Below are positions 22,425 through 35,107 of a stretch of 64,000 nt of DNA, piece after piece. A model generated the notes under the pieces. The model did not search any database, was not told the DNA's origin, and was given only the letters and a program-made list of their open reading frames with translations. Source of the DNA: Cepaea nemoralis (taxonomy: Eukaryota > Mollusca > Gastropoda > Stylommatophora > Helicidae); contig JACEFZ010025791.1 in assembly GCA_014155875.1 (NCBI GenBank), positions 110,705 to 174,704 on the forward strand. Reading direction: 5' to 3'. Within the stretch, counting starts at the first letter, position 1, and each line of letters begins with the position of its first letter. Both the position numbers and the translations under genes were made by a program.

Positions 22425-25030
22425 AAGTGGAGCTGTCGTGGACAGAGAAGAAAAGGAAGCCATAGTGGACCGAGGTGAAAGTGGAGCCATTACGGACAGA
22501 GAAGAAAGTGGAGCCCTTGTGGATAGAGAAGATAGTGGAGCCGTTGGGACAGAGAAGAGAGTGGAGCCGTTGGGACAGAGAAGAGAGTGGAGCCGTTGGG
22601 ACAGAGAAGAGAGGGGAGCCGTTGGGACAGAGAAGAGAGTGGAGCCGTTGGGACAGAGGAAGAGAGTGGAGCCGTTGGGACAGAGAAGAAAGTAGAGCCG
22701 TTGGGTCAGAGAAGAGAGTGGAGCCGTTGGGACAGAGAAGAGAGGGAGACATGGTGGACAGAGAAGAAAGGGAGACATGGTGGACAGAGAAGAAAGTGGA
22801 GCCATTGTGACAAAGAAGAAAGTGGAGCTATTGTGACAGAGAAGAAAGGGGAGACATTATGGACAGGGAAGAAAGGGAGACATGGTGGACAGAGAAGAAA
22901 GTGGGGACATGGTGGACAGAGAAGGAAGGGGGGACATGGTGGACAGAGAAGAAAGTGGAGCTATTATGACAGAGAAGAAAGGGGGGACATGGTGGACAGA
23001 GAATAAAGTGGAGCCATTGTGACAGAGAAGAAAGGGGGGACATAGTGGACAGAATAAAGTGGAGCCACTGTGACAGAGAAGAAAGGGGGGACATGGTGGA
23101 CAGAGAATAAAGTGGAGCCATTGTGACAGAGAAGAAAGGGGGGACATGGTGGACAGAGAAGAAAGTGGAGCTATTATGACAGAGAAGAAAGGGGGGACAT
23201 GGTGGACAGAGAATAAAGTGGAGCCATTGTAACAGAGAAGAAAGGGGGGACATGGTGGACAGAGAAGAAAGTGGAGCTATTATGACAGAGAATAAAGTGG
23301 AGCCATTGTGACAGAGAAGAAAGGGGGGGGGGGGGCATGGTGGACAGAGAATAAAGTGGAGCCATTGTGACAGAGAAGAAAGGGGGGACATGGTGGACAG
23401 AGAATAAAGTGGAGCCATTGTGACAGAGAGGAAAGGGGGGACATGGTGGACAGAGAATAAAGTGGAGCCATTGTGACAGAGAAGGAAGGGGGGACATGGT
23501 GGACAGAGAAGAAAGTGGAGCCATTGTGACAGAGAAGAAAGGGGGGACATGGTGGACAGAGAAGAAAGTGGAGCTACTATGACAGAGAATAAAGTGGAGC
23601 CATTGTGACAGAGAAGAAAGGGGGGGACATGGTGGACAGAGAATAAAGTGGAGCCATTGTGACAGAGAAGAAAGTGGGGACATGGTGGACAGAGAATAAA
23701 GTGGAGCCATTGTGACAGAGAAGAAAGGGGGGACATGGTGGACAGAGAATAAAGTGGAGCCATTGTGACAGAGAAGAAAGCGGGGACATGGTGGACAGAG
23801 AGGAAAGGGGGGGACATGGTGGACAGAGAAGAAAGGGGGGACATGGTGGATAGAGAAGAAAGGGGGGACATGGTGGACAGAGAAGAAAGGGGAGACATAG
23901 TGGACAGAGAAGAAAGGGGGGACATGGTGGACAGAGAAGAAAGTGGAGACATTATGGACAGAGAAGAAAGGGAGACATGGTGGACAGAGAAGAAAGTGGA
24001 GACATTATGGACAGAGAAGAAAGGGAGACATGGTGGACAGAGAAGAAAGTGGAGACATTGTGACAGAGAAGAAAGGGGGGACATGGTGGACCGAGAAGAA
24101 AGGGGGGGGGGGGGACATGGTGGACAGAGAAGAAAGAGGAGACATTATGGATAGAGAAGAAAGGGAGACATGGTGGACAGAGAAGAAAGGGGAGACATAG
24201 TGGACAGAGAAGAAATGGGGGACATGGTGGACAGAGAAGAAAGTGGAGACATTATGGACAGAGAAGAAAGGGAGACATGGTGGACAGAGAAGAAAGTGGA
24301 GACATTGTGACAGAGAAGAAAGGGGGGACATGGTGGACAGAGAAGAAAGGGGGACATGGTGGACAGAGAAGAAAGTGGAGACATTATGGATAGAGAAGAA
24401 AGGGAGACATGGTGGACAGAGAAGTAAGGGGAGACATAGTGGACAGAAAAGAAAGGGGGGACATGGTGGACAGAGAAGAAAGTGGAGACATTATGGACAG
24501 AGAAGAAAGGGAGACATGGTGGACAGAGAATAAAGTGGAGCCATTGTGACAGAGAAGAAAGGGGGGACATGGTGGACAGAGAAGAAAGGGGGGACATGGT
24601 GGACAGAGAAGAAAGTGGAGACATTATGGACAGAGAAGAAAGGGAGACATGGTGGACAGAGAAGAAAGGGGAGACATGGTGGACAGAGAATAAAGTGGAG
24701 CCATTGCGACAGAGAAGAAAGGCAGGACATGGTGGACAGAGAAGAAAGTGGAGCCATTGTGACAGACAAGAAAGGGAGACATGGTGGACAGAGAAGAAAG
24801 GGAGACATGGTGGACAGAGAAGAAAGGGGAGACATTGTGACAGAGAAGAAAGTGGAGACATTATGGACAGGGAAGAAAGGGGAGACATGGTGGACAGAAA
24901 AGAAAGGGGAGACATGGTGGACAGAGAAGAAAGTGGAGCCGTTGTGGCCAGAGAAAACAGGTGAGAGATGGTGGCCAGAGAAGAAAGTGGAGCCATTGTG
25001 GACAGAGAATAAAGTGAAGCCATCGAAGAA
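22425..25030. repeat. 26-27-bp purine-rich minisatellite array, about 98 copies
   Basis: Units carry GGACAGAGAAGAAAG followed by a variable part (GGGGACATGGT, TGGAGCCATTGT, TGGAGACATTAT). The left 300 bp carries a GTTGGGACAGAGAAGAGAG variant. The plus strand is strongly purine-rich for 2.6 kb. Two units contain expanded G-runs of more than ten bases (near 23325 and 24105). Unit types are interleaved without a simple order. Long open frames on both strands are by-products of the unit. Confidence 0.97.
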
Positions 25031-25240
25031 GGAGGAAAAGCATGAAAAGAGAACGTAGAACAGGGGAGCAGGAGTAGAAGCGGAAGAAGAAACGAATTTC
25101 TAGAGCAGATTACTAGACACATTATGTGCTATTTTCACCGACATAAATCCTAACCTGGGCCACACAAACCTACACTTCAATATATGAGGCGCAGCTCTTC
25201 TCGGCACATCATAATTGTGGACACAATTAAACCAACAACA

Positions 25241-28200
25241 GGGACCCAACAGAGCAACATGGCTGCACACTGTCTGATGCCACACAACCGGATAGCAGAA
25301 CAACATGGCTGCACACTGCCTGGTGCCACACAACCGGACAACAGAACAACATGGCTGCACACTGACTGGTGCCACACAACCGGACAACAGAACAACATGG
25401 CTGTACACTGACTGGTGCCACACAACCGGACAACAGAACAACATGGCTGTACACTGACTGGTGCCACACAACCGGACAACAGAACAACATGGCTGCACAC
25501 TGCCTGGTGCCACACAACCTGACAACAGAACAACATGGCTGCACACTGCCTGGTGCCACACAACCTGATAGCAGAACAACATGGCTGCACACTGCCTGGT
25601 GTCACACAACCGGACAACAGAACAACATGGCTGCACACTGCCTGGTGCCACACAACCTGACAACAGAGCAACATGGCTGCACACTGACTGGTGCCACACA
25701 ACCTGACAACAGAACAACATGGCTGCACACTGCCTGGTGTCACACAACCGGACAACAGAACAACATGGCTGCACACTGCCTGGTGCCAGACAACAGAACA
25801 ACATGGCTGCACACTGTCTGGTGCCACACAATCCTGACAACAGAACAACATGGCTGCACACTGTCTGGTGCCACACAACCGGACAACAGAACAACATGGC
25901 TGCACACTGCCTGGTGCCGGACAACAGAACAACATGGCTGCACACTGCCTGGTGCCACACAACCTGACAACAGAGCAACATGGCTGCACACTGACTGGTG
26001 CCACACAACCTGACAACAGAACAACATGGCTGCACACTGTCTGGTGTCACACAACCTGACAACAGAACAACATGGCTGCACACTGCCTGGTGCCACACAA
26101 CCTGATAGCAGAACAACATGGCTGCACACTGCCTGGTGTCACACAACCGGACAACAGAACAACATGGCTGCACACTGCCTGGTGCCACACAACCTGACAA
26201 CAGAACAACATGGCTGCACACTGCCTGGTGCCACACAACCTAACAACAGAGCAACATGGCTGCACACTGCCTGGTGTCACACAACCGGACAACAGAACAC
26301 CATGGCTGCACACTGCCTGATGCCACACAACCGGACAACAGAACAACATGGCTGCACACTGTCTGGTGCCACACAATCCTGACAACAGAACAACATGGCT
26401 GCACACTGTCTGGTGCCACACAACCGGACAACAGAACAACATGGCTGCACACTGCCTGGTGCCGGACAACAGAACAACATGGCTGCACACTGCCTGGTGC
26501 CACACAACCTGACAACAGAACAACATGGCTGCACACTGCCTGGTGCCGGACAACAGAACAACATGGCTGCACACTGCCTGGTGCCACACAACCTGACAAC
26601 AGAACAATATGGCTCCACACTGCCTGGTGCCACACAACCGGACAACAGAACAACATGGCTGCACACTGTCTGGTGTCACACAACCGGACAACAGAACAAC
26701 ATGGCTGCACACTGCCTGGTGCCAGACAACAGAACAACATGGCTGCACACTGTCTTGGTGCCACACAATCCTGACAACAGAACAACATGGCTGCACACTG
26801 TCTGGTGCCACACAACCGGGACCACAGACACAACATGGCTGCACACTGCCTGGTGCAGGACAACAGAACAACATGGCTGCACACTGCCTGGTGCCACACA
26901 ACCTGACAACAGAACAAACATGGCTGCCACACTGTCCTGGTGCCACACAACCTGACAACAGAGCAACATGGCTGCACACTGCCTGGTGCCACACAACCGG
27001 GACAACAGAACAACATGGCTGCACACTGTCCTGGTGCCACACAACCTGACAACAGAACAACATGGCTGCACACTGCCTGGTGCCACACAACCTGGACAAC
27101 AGAGAACATGGCTGCACACTGCTGTGCCACACAACCTGACAACAGAAACAACATGGCTGCACACTGCCTGGTGCCACACAACCTGACAACAGAGCGAACA
27201 TGGCTGCACACTGATGGTGCCACACAACTGACAACAGAAAACATGGCTGCACACTGTCCTGGTGTCCACACAACTGACAACAGAACAAACATGGCTGCAC
27301 ACTGCTGGTGCCACACAACCTGATAAGCAGAACAACATGGCTGCACACTGTCCTGGTGTCACACAACCTGACAACAGAACAACATGGCTGCACACTGCCT
27401 GGTGCCACACAACCTGACTAAGCAGAACAACATGGCTGCACACTGCTGGTGCCACACAACCGGACAACAGAACAACATGGCTGCACACTGCCTGGTGCCA
27501 CACAACCGGACAACAGAACAACATGGCTGCACACTGCCTGGTGCCACACAACCTGACAACAGAACAACATGGCTGCACACTGCCTGGTGCCACACAACCG
27601 GACAACAGAACAACATGGCTGCACACTGCCTGATGCCACACAACCGGACAACAGAACAACATGGCTGCACACTGCCTGGTGCCACACAACCGGACAACAG
27701 AACAACATGGCTGCACACTGCCTGGTGCCACACAACCTGACAACAGAACAACATGGCTGCACACTGCCTGGTGCCACACAACCGGACAACAGAACAACAT
27801 GGCTGCACACTGTCTGGTGCCACACAACCTGACAACAGAACAACATGGCTGCACACTGTCTGGTGCCACACAACCGGACAACAGAACAACATGGCTGCAC
27901 ACTGTCTGGTGCCACACAACCGGACAACAGAACAACATGGCTGCACACTGTCTGGTGCCACACAACCGGACAACAGAACAACATGGCTGCACACTGTCTG
28001 GTGCCACACAACCGGACAACAGAACAACATGGCTGCACACTGACTGGTGCCACACAACCGGACAACAGAACAACATGGCTGCACACTGCCTGGTGCCACA
28101 CAACCTGACAACAGAACAACATGGCTGCACACTGACTGGTGCCACACAACCTGACAACAGAACAACATGGCTGCACACTGCCTGGTGCCACACAACCGGA

Positions 28201-30516
28201 CAACAGAACAACATGGCTGCACACTGACTGGTGCCGGACAACAGAACAACATGGCTGCACACTGTCTGGTGCCACACAATCCTGACAACAGAACAACATG
28301 GCTGCACACTGTCTGGTGCCACACAACCGGACAACAGAACAACATGGCTGCACACTGCCTGGTGCCGGACAACAGAACAACATGGCTGCACACTGCCTGG
28401 TGCCACACAACCTGACAACAGAACAATATGGCTGCACACTGCCTGGTGCCACACAACCGGACAACAGAACAACATGGCTGCACACTGCCTGGTGCCACAC
28501 AACCTGACAACAGAGCAACATGGCTGCACACTGACTGGTGCCACACAACCTGACAACAGAACAACATGGCTGCACACTGCCTGGTGTCACACAACCGGAC
28601 AACAGAACAACATGGCTGCACACTGCCTGGTGCCGGACAACAGAACAACATGGCTGCACACTGTCTGGTGCCACACAATCCTGACAACAGAACAACATGG
28701 CTGCACACTGCCTGGTGCCACACAACCTGACAACAGAACAACATGGCTGCACACTGCCTGGTGCCACACAACCGGACAACAGAACAACATGGCTGCACAC
28801 TGTCTGGTGTCACACAACCGGACAACAGAGCACCATGGCTGCACACTGCCTGGTGCCGGACAACAGAACAACATGGCTGCACACTGTCTGGTGCCACACA
28901 ATCCTGACAACAGAACAACATGGCTGCACACTGTCTGGTGCCACACAACCGGACAACAGAACAACATGGCTGCACACTGCCTGGTGCCGGACAACAGAAC
29001 AACATGGCTGCACACTGCCTGGTGCCACACAACCTGACAACAGAACAATATGGCTGCACACTGCCTGGTGCCACACAACCGGACAACAGAACAACATGGC
29101 TGCACACTGCCTGGTGCCACACAACCTGACAACAGAGCAACATGGATGCACACTGACTGGTGCCACACAACCTGACAACAGAACAACATGGCTGCACACT
29201 GCCTGGTGTCACACAACCGGACAACAGAACAACATGGCTGCACACTGCCTGGTGCCGGACAACAGAACAACATGGCTGCACACTGCCTGGTGCCACACAA
29301 CCTGACAACAGAACAACATGGCTGCACACTGCCTGGTGCCACACAACCTGACAACAGAACAACATGGCTGCACACTGCCTGGTGCCACACAACCGGACAA
29401 CAGAACAACATGGCTGCACACTGTCTGGTGCCACACAACCTGACAACAGAGCAACATGGCTGCACACTGCCTGGTGCCACACAACCGGACAACAGAACAA
29501 CATGGCTGTACACTGTCTGGTGCCACACAACCGGACAACAGAGCAACATGGCTGCACACTGACTGGTGCCACACAACCGGACAACAGAACAACATGGCTG
29601 CACACTGTGTTGTGCCACACAACCGGACAACAGAACAACATGGCTGCACATTGCCTGGTGTCACACAACCGGGCAATAGAGCAACATGGCTAATTACTGC
29701 CTGGTGCCACACAACCGGACAACAGAACAACATAGCTGCACACTGTCTGGTGTCACACAACCGGACAACAGAACAACATGGCTGCACATTGCCTGGTGTC
29801 ACACAACCGGGCAATAGAGCAACATGGCTAATTACTGCCTGGTGCCACACAACCGGACAACAGAACAACATGGCTGCACACTGCCTGGTGCCACACAACC
29901 TCACAACAGAACAACATGGCTGCACATTGCCTGGTGTCACACAACCGGGCAATAGAGCAACATGGCTAATTACTGCCTGGTGCCACACAACCGGACAACA
30001 GAACAACATGGCTGCACACTGTCTGGTGTCACACAACCGGACAACAGAACAACATGGCTGCACACTGCCTGGTGCCACACAACCTCACAACAGAACAACA
30101 TGGCTGCACACTGCCTGGTGCCACACAACCGGACAACAGAGCAACATGGCTGCACACTGCCTGGTGCCACACAACCGGACAACAGAACAACATGGCTGCA
30201 CACTGCCTGGTGCCACACAACCTGACAACAGAACAACATGGCTGCACACTGTCTGATGCCACACAACCTGACAACAGAACAACTTGGCTGCACACTGCCT
30301 GGTGCCACACAACCGGACAACAGAACAACATGGCTGCACACTGCCTTGTGCCACACAACCGGACAACAGAACAACATGGCTGCACACTGCCTGGTGTCAC
30401 ACAACCTGACAACAGAACAACATGGCTGCACATTGCCTGGTGTCACACAACCTGATAGCAGAACAACATGGCTGCACACTGCCTGGTGCCACACAACCGG
30501 ACAACAGAACAACAAG
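25241..30516. repeat. 46-bp minisatellite array, about 115 copies
   Basis: Units have ACATGGCTGCACACTGCCTG then GTGCCACACAACCGGACAAC and AGAACA. Length variants include a 38-bp unit lacking CACACAAC (first near 25785, many later) and a 47-bp unit with AATCCTGAC. Blocks of several different variants recur in the same order (for example about 25719-25967, 28167-28415 and 28697-29037), showing block duplication. The unit has no stop codon in any of the six frames, so long frames up to 769 residues appear on both strands. At 26.74-27.46 kb the units carry frequent one-base insertions and deletions, unlike the rest. Confidence 0.98.
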
Positions 30517-31355
30517 TCAGCTCTCTGCCTCATGCCACACATTTGCAGACATCAACATTGCCAGCATATTCTAATGCCCAATTTGTCATCATTTTCTAAC
30601 TCTCAGTGTGTGACCGAACATGCTGAACTGCCAGTGCACGCACATGGAAATGATGTCAGGGCCATTCATTGGACCTAGCTTAGTGAGAGAATAATAACCT
30701 CAGATGTCCAACTCCGGACAACCTGGGCTTTCCGCCGTGCAGTCGTGCCGGAGAGTTCCCCTGGTTTACGGTCTGAGAAACGGGGACACCCAAATTAAAG
30801 GATCATGAATCTACAACTCTGAGCTGTCATAAAATACATTAATAGAGACCCCGGTGCGACCCTCCCCGGTCCACGCTGCTCACTGATCCAGAATCAAAGG
30901 GACTCTGCCTGGAGTTGGTGAGCAATTAAGTCGGCGTTCAATAGCCGCTGGCGAATCTCCACCGCAGACCCTCCGATCAACTTTCTTATGACGTGTCTCG
31001 ATGTGAAGATTTATGCCCGATAGGTTTTACATGCCGGACGGTACTCTGCAGGCTCAGGCACTCTCTCCCGGGTCATTTTTGTGTACCTGTGAAAGGGTGG
31101 GTAATCGAAACTGATTTTCATACATCGCTTTCTCTTATCTCCCTTGAGATAATCTTGTTTTTTTTTTTTTTTGTAAACCGTTTTTCAGTCACCATTCAAT
31201 CGATGAATCAATACAATTTATCATAACCTTCAGCATCATGTGCCCCGACAACTGGCGCAGATGTTCGTGTCTTTATATAAATCTCAGTCATGGTGCTCGG
31301 GATCGACTCGGCTGATGATACTCCTCCGTGCCACAATCTCTGTCCTTCCAGCGTC

Positions 31356-31358
<3 letters not shown>
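30517..31358. other. Single-copy spacer, nothing recognised
   Basis: About 840 bp with a T-run (31150-31165). No motif known to me, no RNA gene. It may hold unrecognised host sequence. Confidence 0.5.
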
Positions 31359-31414
<56 letters not shown>

Positions 31415-31442
31415 TCTCTATCTCTCTCTCTCTCTCTCTCTT
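31359..31442. repeat. CT dinucleotide microsatellite
   Basis: About 40 CT repeats with two small interruptions. Confidence 0.97.
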
Positions 31443-31639
31443 TCCCTCTCTGCCCTTTCTCCCCCTGATCTCTTCGGTGGATAGGACGTTTCCAGGCCCT
31501 CTTCTCACTACATGAGCAAAGAATGGTGTTTAGGGGTCACATGCTTAACTGAGCTAGAACCAAAGGCAGAAACACGGGAGGCCACGAGAATGATAGTGGG
31601 GTAGTGAATACGGTGGTTGTGGTTGTAGTTGTGATGGTG

Positions 31640-31652
31640 ATAGAGCAGCTAC

Positions 31653-31722
<70 letters not shown>

Positions 31723-31855
31723 CAAGTAGTAGTATTGGTATTGTTGGACAAGTAGTAGTATTAGTATTGTTGGGGGTGGTGGTTGTGGTGGTGGTGGTAG
31801 TAGTATTAGCAGCAGCAGCAGTAGTAGTAGTTGTTGTTGTTGTTGTTGTTGTTGT
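31640..31855. repeat. GTA/GTT/GGT trinucleotide microsatellite cluster
   Basis: GTA repeats (about 31652-31722), then mixed GTA, GGT, GCA and GTT runs. The tyrosine-rich and threonine-rich frames on the minus strand are artefacts of this. Confidence 0.95.
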
Positions 31856-31884
31856 AGCCTCAAAACGTCTATTAGGGCATTTGC

Positions 31885-32830
31885 TGACTTACTGTCTGTA
31901 GCACCGTGTCTATGTTTCATTAAGAAGTAACTTACTGTCTGTAGCACCGTGTCTATGTTTCAGCAAGAAGTAACGGGATGTCTGTAGCACCTTGTCTGTG
32001 TTTCAGTAAGAAGTAATTTACTGTCTGTAGCACCGTGTCTATGTTTCAGTAAGAAGTAACGGACTGTCTGTAGCATCTTATCTATGTTTCATTAAGAAGT
32101 AACGGGCTGTCTGTAGCATCTTGTCTATGTTTCAGTAAGAAGTAACGGACTGTCTGTAGCACCTTGTCTATGTTTCAGTAAGAAGTAATGAGCTGTCTGT
32201 AGCACCGATGTCTATGTTTCAGTAAGAAGTAACTGACTGTCTGTAGCACCGTGTCTATGTTTCATTAAGAAGTAACCGGCTGTCTGCAGCATCTTGTCTA
32301 TGTTTCAGTAAGAAGTAACGGACTGTCTGTAGCATCTTGTCTATGTTTCATTAAGAAGTAACCGGCTGTCTGTAGCATCTTGTCTATGTTTCAGTAAGAA
32401 GTAACGGACTGTCTGTAGCACCGTGTCTATGTTTCAGTAAGAAGTAACGGGCTGTCTGTAGCACAGTGTCTATGTTTCAGTAAGAAGTAATGGGATGTCT
32501 GTAGCACCTAGTCTATGTTTCAGGAAGGAGTAACGGACTGTCTGTAGCACCTTGTCTATGTTTCATTAAGAAGTAACGGACTGTCTGTAGCACCGTGTCT
32601 ATGTTTCATTAAGAAGTAACGGGCTGTCTGTAGCATCTAATCTATGTTTCAGTAAGAATTAACGGACTGTCTGTAGCACCGTGTCTATGTTTCATTAAGA
32701 AGTAACGGGTTGTCTGTAGCATCTTGTCTATGTTTCATTAAGAAATAACGGGCTGTCTGTAGCATCTAGTCTATGTTTCATTAAGAAGTAACGGGCTGTC
32801 TGTAGCACTGTTTCTATGTTTCAGAAAGGA
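31885..32830. repeat. 43-bp minisatellite array, about 22 copies
   Basis: Units contain CTGTCTGTAGCACC(G/T)TGTC and TATGTTTCAGTAAGAAGTAA. Sites varying are mostly ACC/ATC, TCAG/TCATT and GGACT/GGGCT. Confidence 0.96.
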
Positions 32831-34087
32831 GTACCAGGCTGCCATCATGTGCCATGCCGATAAGCTTGGGCGGTCATGTTACGCCATCTCACTCGATCAC
32901 CAGAGTCGTGGATCAGCTCCGTGTTCTTGCCTTAACTATACCACGTGGCCATGCCATCCAGGTATTTACTTCTCTAATCAGTTTACGGTGTTCATTTGTT
33001 TCTTGAAGGACTTGTTCTTTGGTTTTTCTGCCTGTCCAGGGTATTTTTTGCATTTTCCCCAGAAACCACAGTTCCACAGCCATTAGATTTTTTTTTTAAC
33101 TTGTCTGCTCATTGTCCACGCTTCACATCCATACAAAAGTACAGGTTCTATATAGCACTTCAACACTCTTTTTCTCGTTTCAATTGACATCTTTTTATTG
33201 GTCAGCATGTTTTCCATCTTGCAAAAGGCTGCCTTCGCCATGGCGATTCTTGTACTAATCTCTTCAAGGCATGTCCCATCAGATGTTATTACTGTTCCGA
33301 GATAATTGTACCGATTCACTTGTTGAAGAATATCCCAATTTACTTGTATATTACATTGTGGTGTTTCCTTCTTCCTAGTGACGACCATAATCGGTATCTT
33401 CTTACAATTCAATTCTAACCCAGGTTGTTCACTGTGTGCAACAACCGCATCTACTAAATGTTGCAGATCCTTCTCATTGTCTGCAATCAATACTGTATCA
33501 TCCACATATCCAATCTTATTGATGTTATGTCCCCCATTTATAATTTATATCGTCAACATTTCTGAAAAATATTTTCACTTTACAGGTAAAAAAAAAAAAA
33601 AAAGAATCTGGAGACATTACACATCCCTCTCTCATACCGCTCTTAATAGGCTTATAATTTATATTGACCTACTTCATTATCAATTCTGTTTGTTGTTTGG
33701 AAGCTTGTTGTTTCCAATATATGTTTCTTATGCGTCTAAGGTCTTTCCCATCAATTTGTAGATCTTTAAGCATCCTTATCATGTCGACATGTCTTACTGT
33801 ATCGAAAGCCTTTGTGTAGTCAATAAAGCAAAGATGTAGATCTGTATTTACTTCTATAGAACGTTCAATTACTGTTCTCGGTATATATACAGCATTTGCT
33901 GTACCCTTGCCTTCTACGAACCCACATTGTTCTTCCCCTATTTCAGGTTGTATTTTCTTCCTAACTCTGTGCATGATGATCCTTAGTAAAATTTCGGGTT
34001 GTATTTCCTTCCTCACTCTTTTCAAGATGATCCTCAGAAATATCTTTGTCACGTGACTCATTATGCTGATTGTTCCATGCTGCAGGC

Positions 34088-34321
34088 TCTGTGGCGAAAG
34101 GTTGACGGACTCAGTTGGTAATCCCACATACCCGCGTTCCAAACACATCTGTGGGCGATTTGGCAGCAGACCGCCTTACGTTGGTTTTGTATGAAATGGT
34201 ATGAGTGCCTGTCGTTCAGAAAGCAATGACAAAATATTGAACGTAAGCTTGCCCAGGAATCACAAACAGCCAAAACATGCTGGGTTTTACTACAACGCCC
34301 TATAACGGATATGCAACTAAC
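34088..34321 (+). mobile_element. SINE-1 inserted in RTE family A
   Basis: Head with TGTGGCGAAAGGTTGACGG (A-box-like) and CGCGTTCCAAACAC (B-box-like). The body has TGCCTGTCGTTCAGAAAGCA and CAGGAATCACAAACAGCC, and the ending is CGCCCTATAACGGATATG. The RTE reading frame stops on one side and resumes on the other. The flanks TTCCATGCTG (34073-34082) and TTCGATGTTG (34324-34333) resemble a decayed target duplication. Confidence 0.83.
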
Positions 34322-34518
34322 TTTTCGATGTTGATAGCATTCCAAAGCTCTTGACTTTTTCGGAATTGCGATAAACAGTGATTTACATAAGTCACTGGGA
34401 ATATCTCCAGGATCATATATATTGTTTAGCAGTCTGGTAACTTGGTCTATACCATACTCTTCTAAAGATTAACAATTTCGGTTGTGACGTTGTCTGGTCA
34501 CGGGGTCTTGCCAGATTC

Positions 34519-35107
34519 TTCTTCTTCTTCTTCTTCGTTCATCCGGAGGTTTTTTTTCGGATGTGATTGCGTTGTGCCTGTTTACAGCAGAGCTGCGTTC
34601 TTGCGCCATTAGGCCGACACATCCGACTTCTGCGGGCATTTGTTGACCGGGTTAACCTTCCCGGGGGTTTCTTAGGACGTTTGACTCTCACTGTTGTGGT
34701 GTTATCCCCCATCTCAGCTGGTCCATATAGAACAGCCTAAGATCCTGGTCAGCCCTCAAGGGAAGGCAGGGGCAGACCATGGGCATTCCCCGCCATCCAA
34801 GGAGGCTTCCATATTTGCAGAGCCGATACATAGCGCTCTGGTACTGGGCTCACCCAAGGAATCGTCACGTGCTTAGACTCACTTCCGTATATTGGGCCTT
34901 CCGTTCACCATAGGCTGTTCTTCCGGAAACCAGAAGTATGCAGTCTGCAGATGACATCCACACAGTGAGCTTTCGATTCGGACTTTCCATGTAATGGATT
35001 TGCTATCCAAGCAATATTCCATTTCATGCCACTAGGTCATTTTTCCACCTTTTATGAAACCCACACAGCGAGCTTTCGATTTGGACTTTCCACATAATGG
35101 ATTTGCT
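34519..35107 (-). mobile_element. GAA-tailed retroposon (unidentified family), 589 bp
   Basis: Flanked by an 11-bp perfect target-site duplication, TTGCCAGATTC (34508-34518 and 35108-35118), inside RTE family A. Read on the minus strand, it starts with two tandem copies of about 103 bp sharing AGCAAATCCATTA and GGAAAGTCC(G/A)AATCGAAAGC. An unidentified middle follows, then a conserved 3' end (GGAAGGTTAACCCGGTCAAC, GAAGTCGGATGTGTCGGCC), a short stem-loop with CATCCG arms, and a GAA repeat tail. No protein was found. A 5'-truncated relative lies at 53036-53181. The structure suggests copy-and-paste by a LINE that recognises the 3' hairpin and tail. Confidence 0.82.

Noticed and set aside
22296..25122. 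Ser/Leu/Pro-rich and Glu/Lys-rich frames in the 26-bp array
   Set aside because: Repeat by-products on both strands.
25100..30542. Open frames of up to 769 residues in the 46-bp array
   Set aside because: The unit has no stop in any frame on either strand. The frames overlap on both strands and have no flanking gene structure, so they are by-products of repetition.
31240..31947. Ser/Leu-rich and Tyr-rich frames
   Set aside because: Translations of CT and GTA microsatellites.
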